Assembly: GCA_041685145.1 (NCBI GenBank)
Contig: JAWLGJ010000004.1
Coordinates: 1-64,000, forward strand
Length of the DNA: 64,000 nucleotides
Source: JAWLGJ01 sp041685145
Lineage (GTDB): Bacteria; Pseudomonadota; Alphaproteobacteria; Rhodospirillales; Magnetospirillaceae
Direction of reading: 5' to 3'
A model generated the notes under the pieces. That model saw only the letters and a program-made list of their open reading frames with translations. It had not been told where the DNA came from and did not search any database. Positions 52,931 to 63,200 of this stretch are shown piece by piece. Each line of letters starts with the position of its first letter. Within the stretch, counting starts at the first letter, position 1. The position numbers were made by a program, and so were the translations under genes.

Positions 52931-54154
52931 TCAAGGCGCTCCGGGCCGCGCCGTCACCCTGACGCCATCGCCGACGCGGTCGCTGGGATGCAGCACCAGC
53001 ACGTCGCCCGCCGCCAGTCCCTCGGTGACCGCGACGGCACCTTCGCCCATCAGTCCGACCGCCACCCGCCGCAGGCGGGCCACGCCGTCCTCGACCCGGA
53101 ACACCGCCCAGTCGTCCCCGGCCCGAAAGATCGCCCCCAGCGGCACCACCAGGGCATCGTCGGCCCGCGCCACCTCGATGCGCGCCATCACCCGGAAGCC
53201 GTGCCCGACGGATTCGGGAAACGCCGCGCCGGGCGCCGGCGCGATTCGCACATTGACCCGCTGCTCCTCGATCCCCAGCGCCGAGACCTTGGTGAAGGCG
53301 AAGGGCTCGACCCGGCGCACGATGCCGGCGACCGGATCGCCCCCGCCCCACTGGTCCAGCCATGCCGGCATCCCAGGCCGCACCCGCACCGCGTCCGCCG
53401 ACAGCAGGTCGACCTCGACCTCCAGGTCACGCGGGTCGCCGACCTCCATGATGACCGTGCCCGCCTGCACCACGGCGCGGCTTTCCTGCAGCACCCGCAG
53501 CACGGCTCCATCCACCGGCGCCCGCAGGGTCACGCAGCACTCGCCGTCGTCGGCGTCGGCGTACTGGCCGGGCTCGATCAGCCGCGCCCGCGCCGCGTCC
53601 AGTTGCGAGCGCCGCGCCTCCAGCCCTTCGCGGGCGGCGTTCAGGGCCGCCTGCGCGGCACGAAAGTCGGCCTGCGCGCGTTCCAGCGTGCGGGCGGCAA
53701 CGGTGCCTTCCTCCGCCAGCCGCCGCACCCGCTCCACCGCGGCGCGGGCGAAGGCGTACTGCGCCTCGGCGCTTTCGACCTCGTTGCGGGCCACCGCCAC
53801 CGCCGCCTCGGCGGCTTGAACCTCGGCGACGGCGGCGGCGCGGGCGCGCACGTCCAGGAAGGTGGGATCGGCGGGGCGGATGATCACCAGGACGGTCGCG
53901 GCGGCGGTGATTGGGTCACCGACCTCCACCGGCACCCGCTGCATCAGCCCGCCCACCGGCGCCGAAACCTCATAGATGGCACGGACCCGCGTGCGGCCGT
54001 CGCCCTCGACCCACTCCACCAGTTCCCCCCGCTGCACCTGCGTCAGGTCCACCGGCACCGGCTGTGGTCGGAAGGCCCAGACGAGCCCCGCCGCCAGCAG
54101 CGCCACCGCCACCGCCCACAAAAGTACCCGTCCGGTCCGTCGTCGCGCCGCCAT
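52931..54154 (-). CDS. HlyD-family periplasmic adaptor of an ABC exporter
   Basis: 407 aa. One N-terminal membrane helix (VLLWAVAVALLAAGLVWAF) is followed by a lipoyl-like strand, a long coiled coil (about residues 110-200) and a beta-barrel part. It would link the inner-membrane ABC transporter to the outer membrane. The ATG at 54154 lies 5 bases after the permease stop. A cysteine pair (GECCVTL) in the loop after the coiled coil is unusual. Confidence 0.88.
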   Translation of the reverse strand: MAARRRTGRVLLWAVAVALLAAGLVWAFRPQPVPVDLTQVQRGELVEWVEGDGRTRVRAIYEVSAPVGGLMQRVPVEVGDPITAAATVLVIIRPADPTFLDVRARAAAVAEVQAAEAAVAVARNEVESAEAQYAFARAAVERVRRLAEEGTVAARTLERAQADFRAAQAALNAAREGLEARRSQLDAARARLIEPGQYADADDGECCVTLRAPVDGAVLRVLQESRAVVQAGTVIMEVGDPRDLEVEVDLLSADAVRVRPGMPAWLDQWGGGDPVAGIVRRVEPFAFTKVSALGIEEQRVNVRIAPAPGAAFPESVGHGFRVMARIEVARADDALVVPLGAIFRAGDDWAVFRVEDGVARLRRVAVGLMGEGAVAVTEGLAAGDVLVLHPSDRVGDGVRVTARPGAP

Positions 54155-54159
54155 CGGCT

Positions 54160-56523
54160 CTACTCGTAGGTCTTCAAGGCCGCCACCATGTCCAGGCGGC
54201 GCAACCGCCGCGCCATTGCCACCGCACTGAGCGCCGTCGCCGCCAGCACGACCAGCGCCGCCACGCCATAGGTCGCGGGCGCCACCGCGACCGGCAGGCG
54301 GTATAGCTCCGTCTCCATCATGCCGGCCATGAACTCGGCCAGCCCCCGGCCGATGAGTGCGCCCAGCGGCAGAGCCAGCAGGGTCAGCACCGCCAACTCG
54401 CCCAGCAGGATATAGGAGACCTCGCCGGTGGAGAATCCCAGGACGCGCAGGCTGGCCAGTTCGCGGCCACGCTCGGACAGCGCGATGCGGGCGCTGTTGT
54501 AGACGACGCCGAAGGTCAGCAGCCCCGCCAGGGCAACGAAGAAGCCGACCATGATGTACATGGTTTCCCCCATCGTGTCGCGGAACATGCCGATGGCGGC
54601 GGCGCGCAGCACCACCCCCGCCACCATCGGGGTTTCCTTCAGCCGACGGTAGAATGCTTCGCGCTGCGCGGAGTCGATCAGCAGATGCGCGCCCGACACC
54701 GTCGCCCCCTCGCCCAGGGCGCGGCGCAGGGCGTCGATGTCCATCCAGGCCGGCGTACCAAGATAGGTCTCGGCGACCGCCGCCACCCGCAGGCGCAGCA
54801 GCGGCTGGCGGCCTTCCAGCACCTCCACGCTCACCATGTCGCCGGGCCGCACGCCCAGGCGGTCGGCCAACGCCTGCGACAGCATCATCCCGCGCGGCGG
54901 CAGCGGCAGCGGCCGACCGCCCGCGTCCACCCGTTGCGTCAGGCCGGCGGCGGCGGGCACGCCGACCAGCGCCTCGCGCCGTTCCAGGTGCCCGACGCGG
55001 AAACGCGCCGCCACGGAACGGAAGGGCTCGGCGGCCAGCACGCCCGGCACCTGCTCCAGGGCGCGCACGGCCCGCTCGCCAAGGGCGTCGACGAAGGTGA
55101 CGGTGGCGTCGTGGCGCTGCTCGACGAAAAACTGCCGCGCCAGCAGCACCTCGATGGAATCGATCCATTGCAGCGACAGGACCAGCACCGCCGCCGCCAG
55201 GGCCACGCCCAGCACCGTCAAACCGGCCCGCACCGGCCAGCGGACGATGTGCCGCAGGATCATCAGCGTCGGCTGGTCGGTGCGCATCCAGGACAGCGCC
55301 CGCCCCACCCGCCAACGCCGGTAGCTAGGCGGGGCCGGTGGCTGCATGGCCTCGGCCGGCGCCAGCCGCGCCGCCTGCGCCACCGCCGTCACCGCGCCGA
55401 ACCCCGCCGCCGCCAGCCCCACCGCCGCCGCCAGCGCGAACACCCAGGGCTCGGGGCGATAGATCAGGAAGGGGAAACGGAAGAACTGCGCGTACTGCCC
55501 GGTGATCCACTGCCCCAGCAACGCTCCCGCGCCCCAGCCCAGCAGCACGCCCAGCCCCGCCATCGCCGCCATCAGCTTGACGTAATGCCAGCCGATGCGG
55601 GCGTTGCCGAAGCCGAAGGCCTTCAACAGGCCGATCTGCGACCGCTCGGTGGCCACCAGGCGGCTGGCGGCGACGTTGAGCAGGAAGGCGGCAACCGCCA
55701 GGAAGATCGCCGGCAAGATCCCCGCCATCGTGCGAAGCTGGCGAATCTCCCCCGACAGGAACCAGTTCGAGGTCTGGTCGTCGCGGCCGAAGGCGCCGGT
55801 GGTGCCGTAGGGCCGCAACAGAGCGTCCAGGCGCTCGATCACCGCCCGCGATTCGGTGCCGGGGCTGAGTTTCAGGGCCACGTCGTTGAAGGCGCCGTCC
55901 AGGTCGAAGGCCGCCGCCAGCGCCTCGCGGCCCATCCACAGCACGCCGAAGCGGCGGTCGTCGGGCATCAACTGCCCCGGCGGCAGGATGTAGACGTATT
56001 CAGGCGACAGGGCGATGCCGGCGATGGTGAGGTGCCGGCGCGTGCCGTTGATGACCGCCGTCAGGCTGTCGCCGGGGCGGTAGCCGTGCGCCTCGGCGAA
56101 GGCTTCCGACACCAGGGCTTCGTCGGGGCGGCCGGGCCGCAGCCAGCGGCCCTCGCGCAGCACCAGGTCGTTGAGGCGTGGGCGCCGGTCCTCGGGCACC
56201 GATACCAGCAGCGCGCCGGCGGGTTCGGCCATGCCGGCGATGTCCAGCAGCGCCTGCTCGACGATGCGCGTTTCGACGGCGCGCACGCCCGCAATCGCTG
56301 CCATGCGGGCCTGAAGACGCGCGGGCGCCCGTCGCGCATGGGCGAAGACGTCGGCAAAGCGGTAGCGTTCATAGAAGGCGGCGCGAGTCTCCTCCAGCGA
56401 CGCCACCGCGCCCAGGCTCATGATCAGCATGGCCAGCCCGCTGGCGATGACGGCGGCCACCGCCAGCGCTTGGCCGCGCATCCGCCACAGGTCGCGGCCG
56501 AGCTTGCGGTTGAGCATGGTCAT
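54160..56523 (-). CDS. ABC transporter permease, FtsX-like (MacB/DevC type)
   Basis: 787 aa with two FtsX-like halves: an N-terminal helix, a large periplasmic domain, then three helices, repeated. The first half contains MLNRKLGRDLWRMRGQAL and the last ends GVAALVVLAATALSAVAMAR. It forms the exporter with the ATPase upstream and the HlyD protein downstream. The size suggests both halves are fused in one chain. The substrate is unknown. Confidence 0.88.
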   Translation of the reverse strand: MTMLNRKLGRDLWRMRGQALAVAAVIASGLAMLIMSLGAVASLEETRAAFYERYRFADVFAHARRAPARLQARMAAIAGVRAVETRIVEQALLDIAGMAEPAGALLVSVPEDRRPRLNDLVLREGRWLRPGRPDEALVSEAFAEAHGYRPGDSLTAVINGTRRHLTIAGIALSPEYVYILPPGQLMPDDRRFGVLWMGREALAAAFDLDGAFNDVALKLSPGTESRAVIERLDALLRPYGTTGAFGRDDQTSNWFLSGEIRQLRTMAGILPAIFLAVAAFLLNVAASRLVATERSQIGLLKAFGFGNARIGWHYVKLMAAMAGLGVLLGWGAGALLGQWITGQYAQFFRFPFLIYRPEPWVFALAAAVGLAAAGFGAVTAVAQAARLAPAEAMQPPAPPSYRRWRVGRALSWMRTDQPTLMILRHIVRWPVRAGLTVLGVALAAAVLVLSLQWIDSIEVLLARQFFVEQRHDATVTFVDALGERAVRALEQVPGVLAAEPFRSVAARFRVGHLERREALVGVPAAAGLTQRVDAGGRPLPLPPRGMMLSQALADRLGVRPGDMVSVEVLEGRQPLLRLRVAAVAETYLGTPAWMDIDALRRALGEGATVSGAHLLIDSAQREAFYRRLKETPMVAGVVLRAAAIGMFRDTMGETMYIMVGFFVALAGLLTFGVVYNSARIALSERGRELASLRVLGFSTGEVSYILLGELAVLTLLALPLGALIGRGLAEFMAGMMETELYRLPVAVAPATYGVAALVVLAATALSAVAMARRLRRLDMVAALKTYE

Positions 56524-56530
56524 CGCCGCC

Positions 56531-57259
56531 TCACCACGACAATTCGGCGGGCGGGCGGGGCGCGGGATTGTCGGTGATGCGTTGAATCAGGCCATCGGCG
56601 AAGCGCACCACCCGGTCGGCCATCTCGGCGATTCCGGCGTTGTGGGTGATGAGGGCGGTGGTGGTGCCAAGGTCGTCATTGACGCGGCGGATCGCCTCCA
56701 GCACCAGGACGCCGGTGCGGCTGTCGAGGGCACCGGTGGGCTCGTCGCACAGCAGCACGTCGGGCCGCTTGGCGATGGCGCGGGCAATCGCCACCCTTTG
56801 CTGCTCGCCGCCGGAAAGCTGGGCGGGGAAGTGATCCAGGCGCCGCTCCAGCCCCACCAGGGCCAGGGCGTCCTCGGGCGCCATCGGCCGGGCGGCTATC
56901 TCGCACACCAGCGCCACGTTCTCGCGCGCCGTCAGGCTGGGGATCAGGTTGTAGAACTGAAAGACGAAGCCGACATGGTCGCGGCGAAAGGCGGTCAGCT
57001 CCTTCTCCGACAAGCTGCCCAGTTCGCGGCCCCGGAAGCTCACCGCCCCGGCCGTCGGACGGTCAAGTCCGCCCATGATGTTGAGCAGCGTCGACTTGCC
57101 GCTGCCCGATGGGCCCAGCAACGCCACGATCTCGCCGTCGCGCAGGTCAAGATCGACGCCACGCAGCGCCTCGATGGTCACCTCGCCGGTGCGATAGACC
57201 TTGCGCACGCCGCGCGCGGCAAGGACGGCGGCAGCGGGGCGCGATGGGGCGACGGGCAT
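56531..57259 (-). CDS. ABC transporter ATP-binding protein (MacB/LolD type)
   Basis: 242 aa. It has Walker A GPSGSGKSTLLNIMGG, the signature QLSGGEQQRVAIARAI and Walker B DVLLCDEPTGALD. The pattern is that of the MacB/LolD group that works with FtsX-like permeases. It is 7 bases before the permease gene. The ATG at 57259 is chosen over a longer start because homology begins there; no clear ribosome site is seen. Confidence 0.92.
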   Translation of the reverse strand: MPVAPSRPAAAVLAARGVRKVYRTGEVTIEALRGVDLDLRDGEIVALLGPSGSGKSTLLNIMGGLDRPTAGAVSFRGRELGSLSEKELTAFRRDHVGFVFQFYNLIPSLTARENVALVCEIAARPMAPEDALALVGLERRLDHFPAQLSGGEQQRVAIARAIAKRPDVLLCDEPTGALDSRTGVLVLEAIRRVNDDLGTTTALITHNAGIAEMADRVVRFADGLIQRITDNPAPRPPAELSW

Positions 57260-57358
57260 GGCACGACCGAGCGTTGTGGCCGGCTCAGGATGCGCTTCCC
57301 TGCCCCGCCCGATCAAGCGCCGCACCGCCGCCCGCGCGCGCCGAGGTCGCCCGCGAGG

Positions 57359-57862
57359 TCAGTCGAAGGCGTCCTCGGTGCGGCCGATGCCGCCCGGCAC
57401 CTCGGCCTCGCCGCGGCCGGCATTCGGCTCGCCGCTGGCCTCCTGCTGCGACACCTGCCGCACCTGTCCGGTGAAGCCGTGCACCTCGACGACGATATCC
57501 TCGCCGTTGCGCTGCGCCTGCATCCGATAGGACTCGTCGTCCTCGCGCCAGCGCACCTCCTCGACGTTCTGCAGGCCGCGCTCTTCGAGGATCTTCACCG
57601 CCGCCTGCTCGGTGAGCCGCCCCGATTCGGCGTCCCGCACCAGGCCGGTGCGGCCGTCGATCAGCACGTTGACGCGCTCGCCCTGCTCGTCCTGCGCCCG
57701 GGCGGTGAAATACTGGCGAATGTCGCCGATGTCGCTGTAGCCCTGCTGGCGCAGGATATCGCGCACCTGCTCGCGGCCCAGGCGCTGCTCCTCCTGCGCC
57801 GCCGCCGGCGCCGCCGACAAGCCCACCGCCAGGGCGGCGGCGGCTAGCATGATCGTGCGCAT
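57359..57862 (-). CDS. exported protein with two PepSY-like repeats
   Basis: 167 aa with a signal peptide ending AAAQ. Two related segments, REQVRDILRQQGYSDIGDIR and EQAAVKILEERGLQNVEEVR, each followed by a short beta pair, resemble PepSY domains, which often inhibit proteases or bind envelope partners. AGGAGGAG precedes the ATG. It is upstream of the ABC efflux operon on the same strand with a 99-base gap, so it may be its first gene. Confidence 0.78.
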   Translation of the reverse strand: MRTIMLAAAALAVGLSAAPAAAQEEQRLGREQVRDILRQQGYSDIGDIRQYFTARAQDEQGERVNVLIDGRTGLVRDAESGRLTEQAAVKILEERGLQNVEEVRWREDDESYRMQAQRNGEDIVVEVHGFTGQVRQVSQQEASGEPNAGRGEAEVPGGIGRTEDAFD

Positions 57863-58003
57863 CGTCTCCTCCTCCGTATGAACAGGCCGTGCCCTCGCAG
57901 GGACGAACACGCGCCCCAAGGGAGGGTTCCGCCGGTTCCGCGTGCCGCGCCGGTGGTGTAGCCTGTGGCGCCAAAAGCAGAATACAGAGGGAGGAGCCAG
58001 CCC

Positions 58004-59281
58004 ATGTCCGCCAGCCCGCCGCCAGGTTCCGTCGAAACCGTCCGCCGACCGCCGGTCCACTATGGCTGGGTGGTGGTCGTCGCCGGTGTGCTGGGGGTGT
58101 TCTCGTGCCTGGGGCTGGGCCGGTTCGCGCTGGGGATGCTGCTGCCGTCGATGGGGCAGTCACTGAACCTCAGCTATGACGAGATGGGCTTCATCAGCAC
58201 CGGCAACTTCCTCGGTTATCTGGGGGCGGTGCTGGCGGTGGGGCCGGTGCTGGGCCGCGTCGGCGAACGGCGGACCATCGCCGCCGGGCTGGTGCTGGTG
58301 GCGGTGTCGATGCTGCTGGTGGCGCAGGCGCAGTCCTTCCTCCAGGTGCTGGTGCTGTACGTCGCCACCGGCATCGGCAGCGGCGCCGCCAATGTGCCGA
58401 TCATGGGCTTGGTCACCCACTGGTTCGCCCGCCGCCGCCGCGGCCGCGCCGCCGGGTTCATGGTTACCGGCAGCGGCTTCGCGATCATTTTCGCCGGCAA
58501 TGTGGTGCCCTTCATCAACGAAGGTTTCGGCGCCGAGGGCTGGCGGGTGAGTTGGACGGTGCTGGGCGTCGTGGCGCTGGCGGTGGCGGCGGTGGCGGGA
58601 CTGCTGATCCGCAATCGCCCGGCCGACAAGGGCCTGCTGCCGGTGGCGGCCGACGAACCGGCGCCGACACCCGCGCCCGAGGCAAAGCCCGCGCCACCCC
58701 CGGCGCCGGCGTCGGCGGCATCGAACCGCCGGCTGCTGGCGCATCTGGGAATCCTGTATGCGCTGTTCGGCTACACCTATGCCATCTACGCCACCTTCGT
58801 CGTTACCAGCCTGGTGCAGGAACGCGGCTTCACCGAGGCGGCCGCCGGGGCGGCCTGGGCCTGGGTGGGCTTCCTCAGCCTGTTCTCCGGGCCGGTGTTC
58901 GGCACCCTCTCGGACCGCATCGGCCGGAAGGCGACCCTGATGATGGTCTTCGCCCTGCTGGGCACCGCCTATCTGCTCATGGCCCTGCCGCTGGGGCCGT
59001 GGGCGGTCTATGCCTCCATCGCCTTCTACGGAACCAGCGTCTTCGCCATTCCGGGCATCATGGCGGCGGCCACCGGTGACTATCTCGGCCCCGCCAAGGC
59101 GGCGGCGGCCTTCGGCACCATCACCTTTTTCTTCGGGCTGGGCCAGATCGCCGGGCCGGGGCTGGCCGGGGTGCTGGCGGAAGCGCAGCAGAGCTTCGCC
59201 GGCAGCTATCTGATGGCGGCGGTGCTGGCGGCCGCCGGCGTGGTGCTGAGCGCGGGGCTGCGCCGGCCGGCGCCGGCGTGA
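58004..59281 (+). CDS. MFS transporter
   Basis: 425 aa with 12 predicted helices split by a proline- and alanine-rich loop near residue 220. GRVGERRTIAAGLVLVAVSM and the second-half GTLSDRIGRKATLMM are MFS loop 2-3 patterns. The group is close to the YbfB/monocarboxylate-like carriers, but the substrate is unknown. The start at 58004 follows GGGAGGAG. The gene ends one base before the convergent EamA stop begins. Confidence 0.88.
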   Translation: MSASPPPGSVETVRRPPVHYGWVVVVAGVLGVFSCLGLGRFALGMLLPSMGQSLNLSYDEMGFISTGNFLGYLGAVLAVGPVLGRVGERRTIAAGLVLVAVSMLLVAQAQSFLQVLVLYVATGIGSGAANVPIMGLVTHWFARRRRGRAAGFMVTGSGFAIIFAGNVVPFINEGFGAEGWRVSWTVLGVVALAVAAVAGLLIRNRPADKGLLPVAADEPAPTPAPEAKPAPPPAPASAASNRRLLAHLGILYALFGYTYAIYATFVVTSLVQERGFTEAAAGAAWAWVGFLSLFSGPVFGTLSDRIGRKATLMMVFALLGTAYLLMALPLGPWAVYASIAFYGTSVFAIPGIMAAATGDYLGPAKAAAAFGTITFFFGLGQIAGPGLAGVLAEAQQSFAGSYLMAAVLAAAGVVLSAGLRRPAPA

Positions 59282-60187
59282 CTACCGCTTCGGCCGGCGG
59301 TTGGCGAGGGCAATGCCCGAGAAAATGAACGCCAGGGCGACCAGATGGAACCAACGCACCGTCTCGCCCAGGAACAGCGTCGACAGCAGCGCCGTCAGGA
59401 TCGGCACCAGGTACGTATATTGCCCGGCGACGCCGGCGCCGACCCCGGCGACGCCGCGATTCCAGAAATAATAGGCCAGCACGCCCGGAAACAGCGCCGC
59501 ATAGCCGACCACCGCCATATTGCCCGGCGTCAGCGGCATCACCGTGCCCTGCGCCACCTCCCACAGATACAGCGGCAGGATGAACGGCAGGCCAAACAGC
59601 ACCAGCACGGTGATCTGCGCCACCGGATCCATCGGCACCGGATGCCGTCGCAGCAGCACCGAATAGACCGACCAGCTTGCCATCGCCAACAGCACCCAGC
59701 CGTCGCCGGCCCGCACCCTCAATTCCAGCAGGCTGGCCGGGCGGCCGTCGGAGATCACCAGCAGAACCCCCAGCAGCGACACCGCCATTCCCACCGCCTG
59801 CAACGGGCCCAGGCGCTCGCCCAGCCACGCCCAGGACAGCGCCACGATGGTCACCGGCATCACCGAGCCGACCAGGGTGACGTTGATGGCGGTGGTGGTC
59901 TGCAGCGCCAGATAGAGCAGCGTGTTATAGGCGGTGACGCTGCTGACCGCCAACGCCAGCAGCAGGCGCCAGTGGCGGCGGACGACGTGGCGCTGGTCGA
60001 CCAGCCGCGGCCACGCCACCGCCAGCAGGATCAACAGCGCGATCGCCCAGCGCCAGAACGAAAGGGTGAACGGCGGCACCGCCCCCACCGCCGCCCGCGC
60101 CAGCACCGCGTTGCCCGACCAGAACAGCGGCGGCAGCACCAGAAAGGCGTAGGGCGAGGCGAGGAGGCTTTTCAGGCGCGGCATCAT
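59282..60187 (-). CDS. EamA/DMT-family transporter
   Basis: 301 aa with ten predicted helices in two EamA repeats (FWSGNAVLARAAVGAVPPF and WVLLAMASWSVYSVLLRR). Members of the drug/metabolite transporter superfamily export amino acids or metabolites; the substrate is unknown. It is convergent with the MFS gene without any spacer. The start at 60187 has a second in-frame ATG next to it. Confidence 0.9.
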   Translation of the reverse strand: MMPRLKSLLASPYAFLVLPPLFWSGNAVLARAAVGAVPPFTLSFWRWAIALLILLAVAWPRLVDQRHVVRRHWRLLLALAVSSVTAYNTLLYLALQTTTAINVTLVGSVMPVTIVALSWAWLGERLGPLQAVGMAVSLLGVLLVISDGRPASLLELRVRAGDGWVLLAMASWSVYSVLLRRHPVPMDPVAQITVLVLFGLPFILPLYLWEVAQGTVMPLTPGNMAVVGYAALFPGVLAYYFWNRGVAGVGAGVAGQYTYLVPILTALLSTLFLGETVRWFHLVALAFIFSGIALANRRPKR

Positions 60188-60274
60188 CGGCGTCGGGGGC
60201 GCGGGTGGATGGGCGGGGCACGCTCTTTCGCTACCCCGGATCGGTGACAGCCGTCAACGAAAGGCCGAGGAGGG

Positions 60275-63200
60275 TCAGCGCGGCGGCAGGACCGCCGTGG
60301 CTTCGCCGCCGTCGGCATTGGCGGCGAAGGCGTGCGCCGATGAAAGCCCCAACAGGCGCCGCAGATCAGCCAGAATGGCGATCAGCGCCGGCACCACCAG
60401 CAGCACCAGCAGCGTCGAAACAATCAGCCCGAAGACGATGGTGATCGCCATCGGAATCAGGAAGCGGGCCTGCAGGTCGGTTTCGAACAGCATCGGCGTC
60501 AGCCCGCCGATGGTGGTCAGCGACGTCAGGATCACAGCCCGCAGGCGCTCGCGGGCGCCGTCTACGATGGCATGGAACTCGGTCTCGTGGGTGTCGGCGT
60601 CGAGCTTTTCCTTGATGGTGCTGACCAGAATGATGGCGTCGTTGACCAACACCCCCGACAACCCCACCAGGGCGACGATGCTGAGAATGGAAAGCTGGTA
60701 GCCCAGCAGCCAGTGCCCGAGAACCGCGCCGACGAAGCCCAGCGGTATCACCGCCATCACCACCAGCGGCTTGGCATAGCTGCCGAACACCCAGGCCAGG
60801 ATGATGAAAATCGCCGCCAGCGCCAGCAGGCCGCCGATGCGCAGATCGCCGAAGGTCTGGCGCTGCTCCTCGGCCTTGCCCTTGAAGGCATGGTCGACGC
60901 CGTGGCGCCGGGCGATCTCGGCGACGCCGTCGCGTTGCAGGGCGTCCAGGATGTCATCATTGGTGGCAATGTCGGTGTCCAGTTCGGCGGTCACCGACAC
61001 CTCGCGGCGGCCATCCTCGCGGCGGATACGGGCGAAGCCGGTCTGTTCGCGCACTTCGACGATGCTGCTCAACGGCGCCTGGGTGCCGTCGGGTGCGCGC
61101 AGATAGAGGTCGTGCAGGATGGCCGCGGGCACCTGCCGGCGCGGCAGCATCACCCGCACCACCACCTCCTCGTCCCCGCGCGGAAACCGCTTTGCGATGG
61201 CGCCTTCCAGCGAGTCGCGGAGCTGCCGCGCCACGTTCTGGGTGGTGAAGCCCATGCGCCGCCCCCCGGGCGTTACCGACAGCACCACCTCCTCCTTGCC
61301 CCAGGGCAGATCGTCATCGACGCTGGAGATGCCGGGGTAGCGTTGCAGCAGCGCCGCCACCTCCGCCGCCGCCGCCTTCAGTGCCGCGGGCTCGCCGCCG
61401 AACAGCCGCACGTCGACATCGGCGCCGGGCGGGCCGCCCATCGCCGGGCGAATGGACATCTCGCGCAGGCCCGGCAGGGGGCGGATCTCGGCACGCCAGC
61501 GGGCGATGAACTCGATGGCGGTGACGGCGCGGTCCTCCACCGGCACGAATTCCACCGCCAGGCTGCCAAGATTGTCGCCGCTGCCCGCCACGGTTCCCAG
61601 GCCGCGGTCGAGCGACCCGCCGACCTGCCCCAGTGCCATCACCACCAGGGGGCCGTCGGCGCCGCCGTCGGTGATCTCGCGCTCCACCGCCTCCAGGGCG
61701 CGCTGCATCTCCGCGAGCATCGCCTCGGTGCCCGCGCGCGGGGTTCCCGCCGCCATTTCGATATTGGCATAGACGCGGTCGGCCTCGGGCGCCACGAAGA
61801 AGACGAAGCCCACACGCCCGCCGGCCACCATGCCCAGCGCCAGCACGATGCTGGCGGCAGCGACGGCGACGGTGGTGTAGCGCCAGCGCACGCACCCAAC
61901 GACGAGGCGCCGGAAGGCCCCGTCGCGGAAGGCGTCGAAGCGCGCATCGAACCAGCGGCGGAAGGCGCCGGCGCCGCCCGGGCGCCCCCGCAGCGCCCCG
62001 CGCAGGTGGCCCGGCAGCACATAGAAGCACTCCACCAGGCTGGCCAGCAGCGCCGCCATCACCACCAGCGGGATGGCCTCGATCACCTGGCCGATGACAT
62101 CCGACACCAGCAGCAACGGCGCGAAGGCGACCAGCGTCGTCAGCGACGACGCCAGCACCGGCACCGCCATGCGCCGGGCGCCGCGCTCGGCCGCCAGCAC
62201 CGCCGACAGGCCCAGGCGGCGTCGGGACTCCGCGTGTTCGGCGACGACGATGGCGTCATCGACGACGATCCCCAACACCATGATCAGCGCAAACAAACTG
62301 ACCATGTTCAGCGACTGCCCCGTCGCCAGCATCACCGCCAGGGTGCCCATCAGGGCCACGAAGATGCCGCTGGCCACCCAGAAGGCGACGCGGCCGCTGA
62401 GGAAGACCAGCAGGATGGTCAGCACCAGCGCCAATCCCTGCAAACCGTTGCGCAGCAACAGCCCGATGCGGCTGCGGATGAGGTCGGCGCGCACGTCGTA
62501 CAGTTCGACCACCAGCGTCGGCGGCAGGGTTCCGCGGATTTCGCCGAGATAGGCGTCGACGATGTCGGCAAGCTCCAGGGCGTCGGCGTTCAGCGCCCGT
62601 TGCACATGCAGTTCCACCGCCGGGCGGCCGTCGCGGAGCAGCGTCGGCGCCTGATCGTCGAAGCGCTCCGAAACCTCGGCCAGGTTGCCCAGCGGCACCC
62701 GCCGTCCCTCGCCCAGCAGCACCGCCAGATCCGATACCTCCTGGGCGGTCTCGGCCAGGCCCAGCGCCCGCACCTGCCTTTCGTCGCCGCCGCGCGTGCC
62801 GCCGGCCGGCAGGTCCAGCGACACCTCGTCCAACTGCCGGGCGATGTCGGCCAGGGTGATCCCGAGGTGACGCAGGGTGCGCGGCTCGATTTCGACCCAG
62901 ATTTCCTCGTCGCGGACGCCGACGAGGTCGACCTTGTCGACGCCGCGCGCCAGCAGGTCGTCGCGCATTCCCTCCGCCAGCGCCTTCAGCGCCGTCTCCG
63001 AAAACGGCCCCGACAGCACGATGCGGCTGATGGTGTCGAAGCGGCTGAGGCGGCTGATGACCGGGCGTTCGCTGCTCTCGGGCAGGGTGGTGACGGCGCC
63101 GACGGCGGTCTCGACGTCCGAGAGCGCCGCCTGCATGTCGGTTCCGGCGGCGAACTCGATCGAGATCACCCCCCGCCCCTCCACCGACGACGACGTCACC

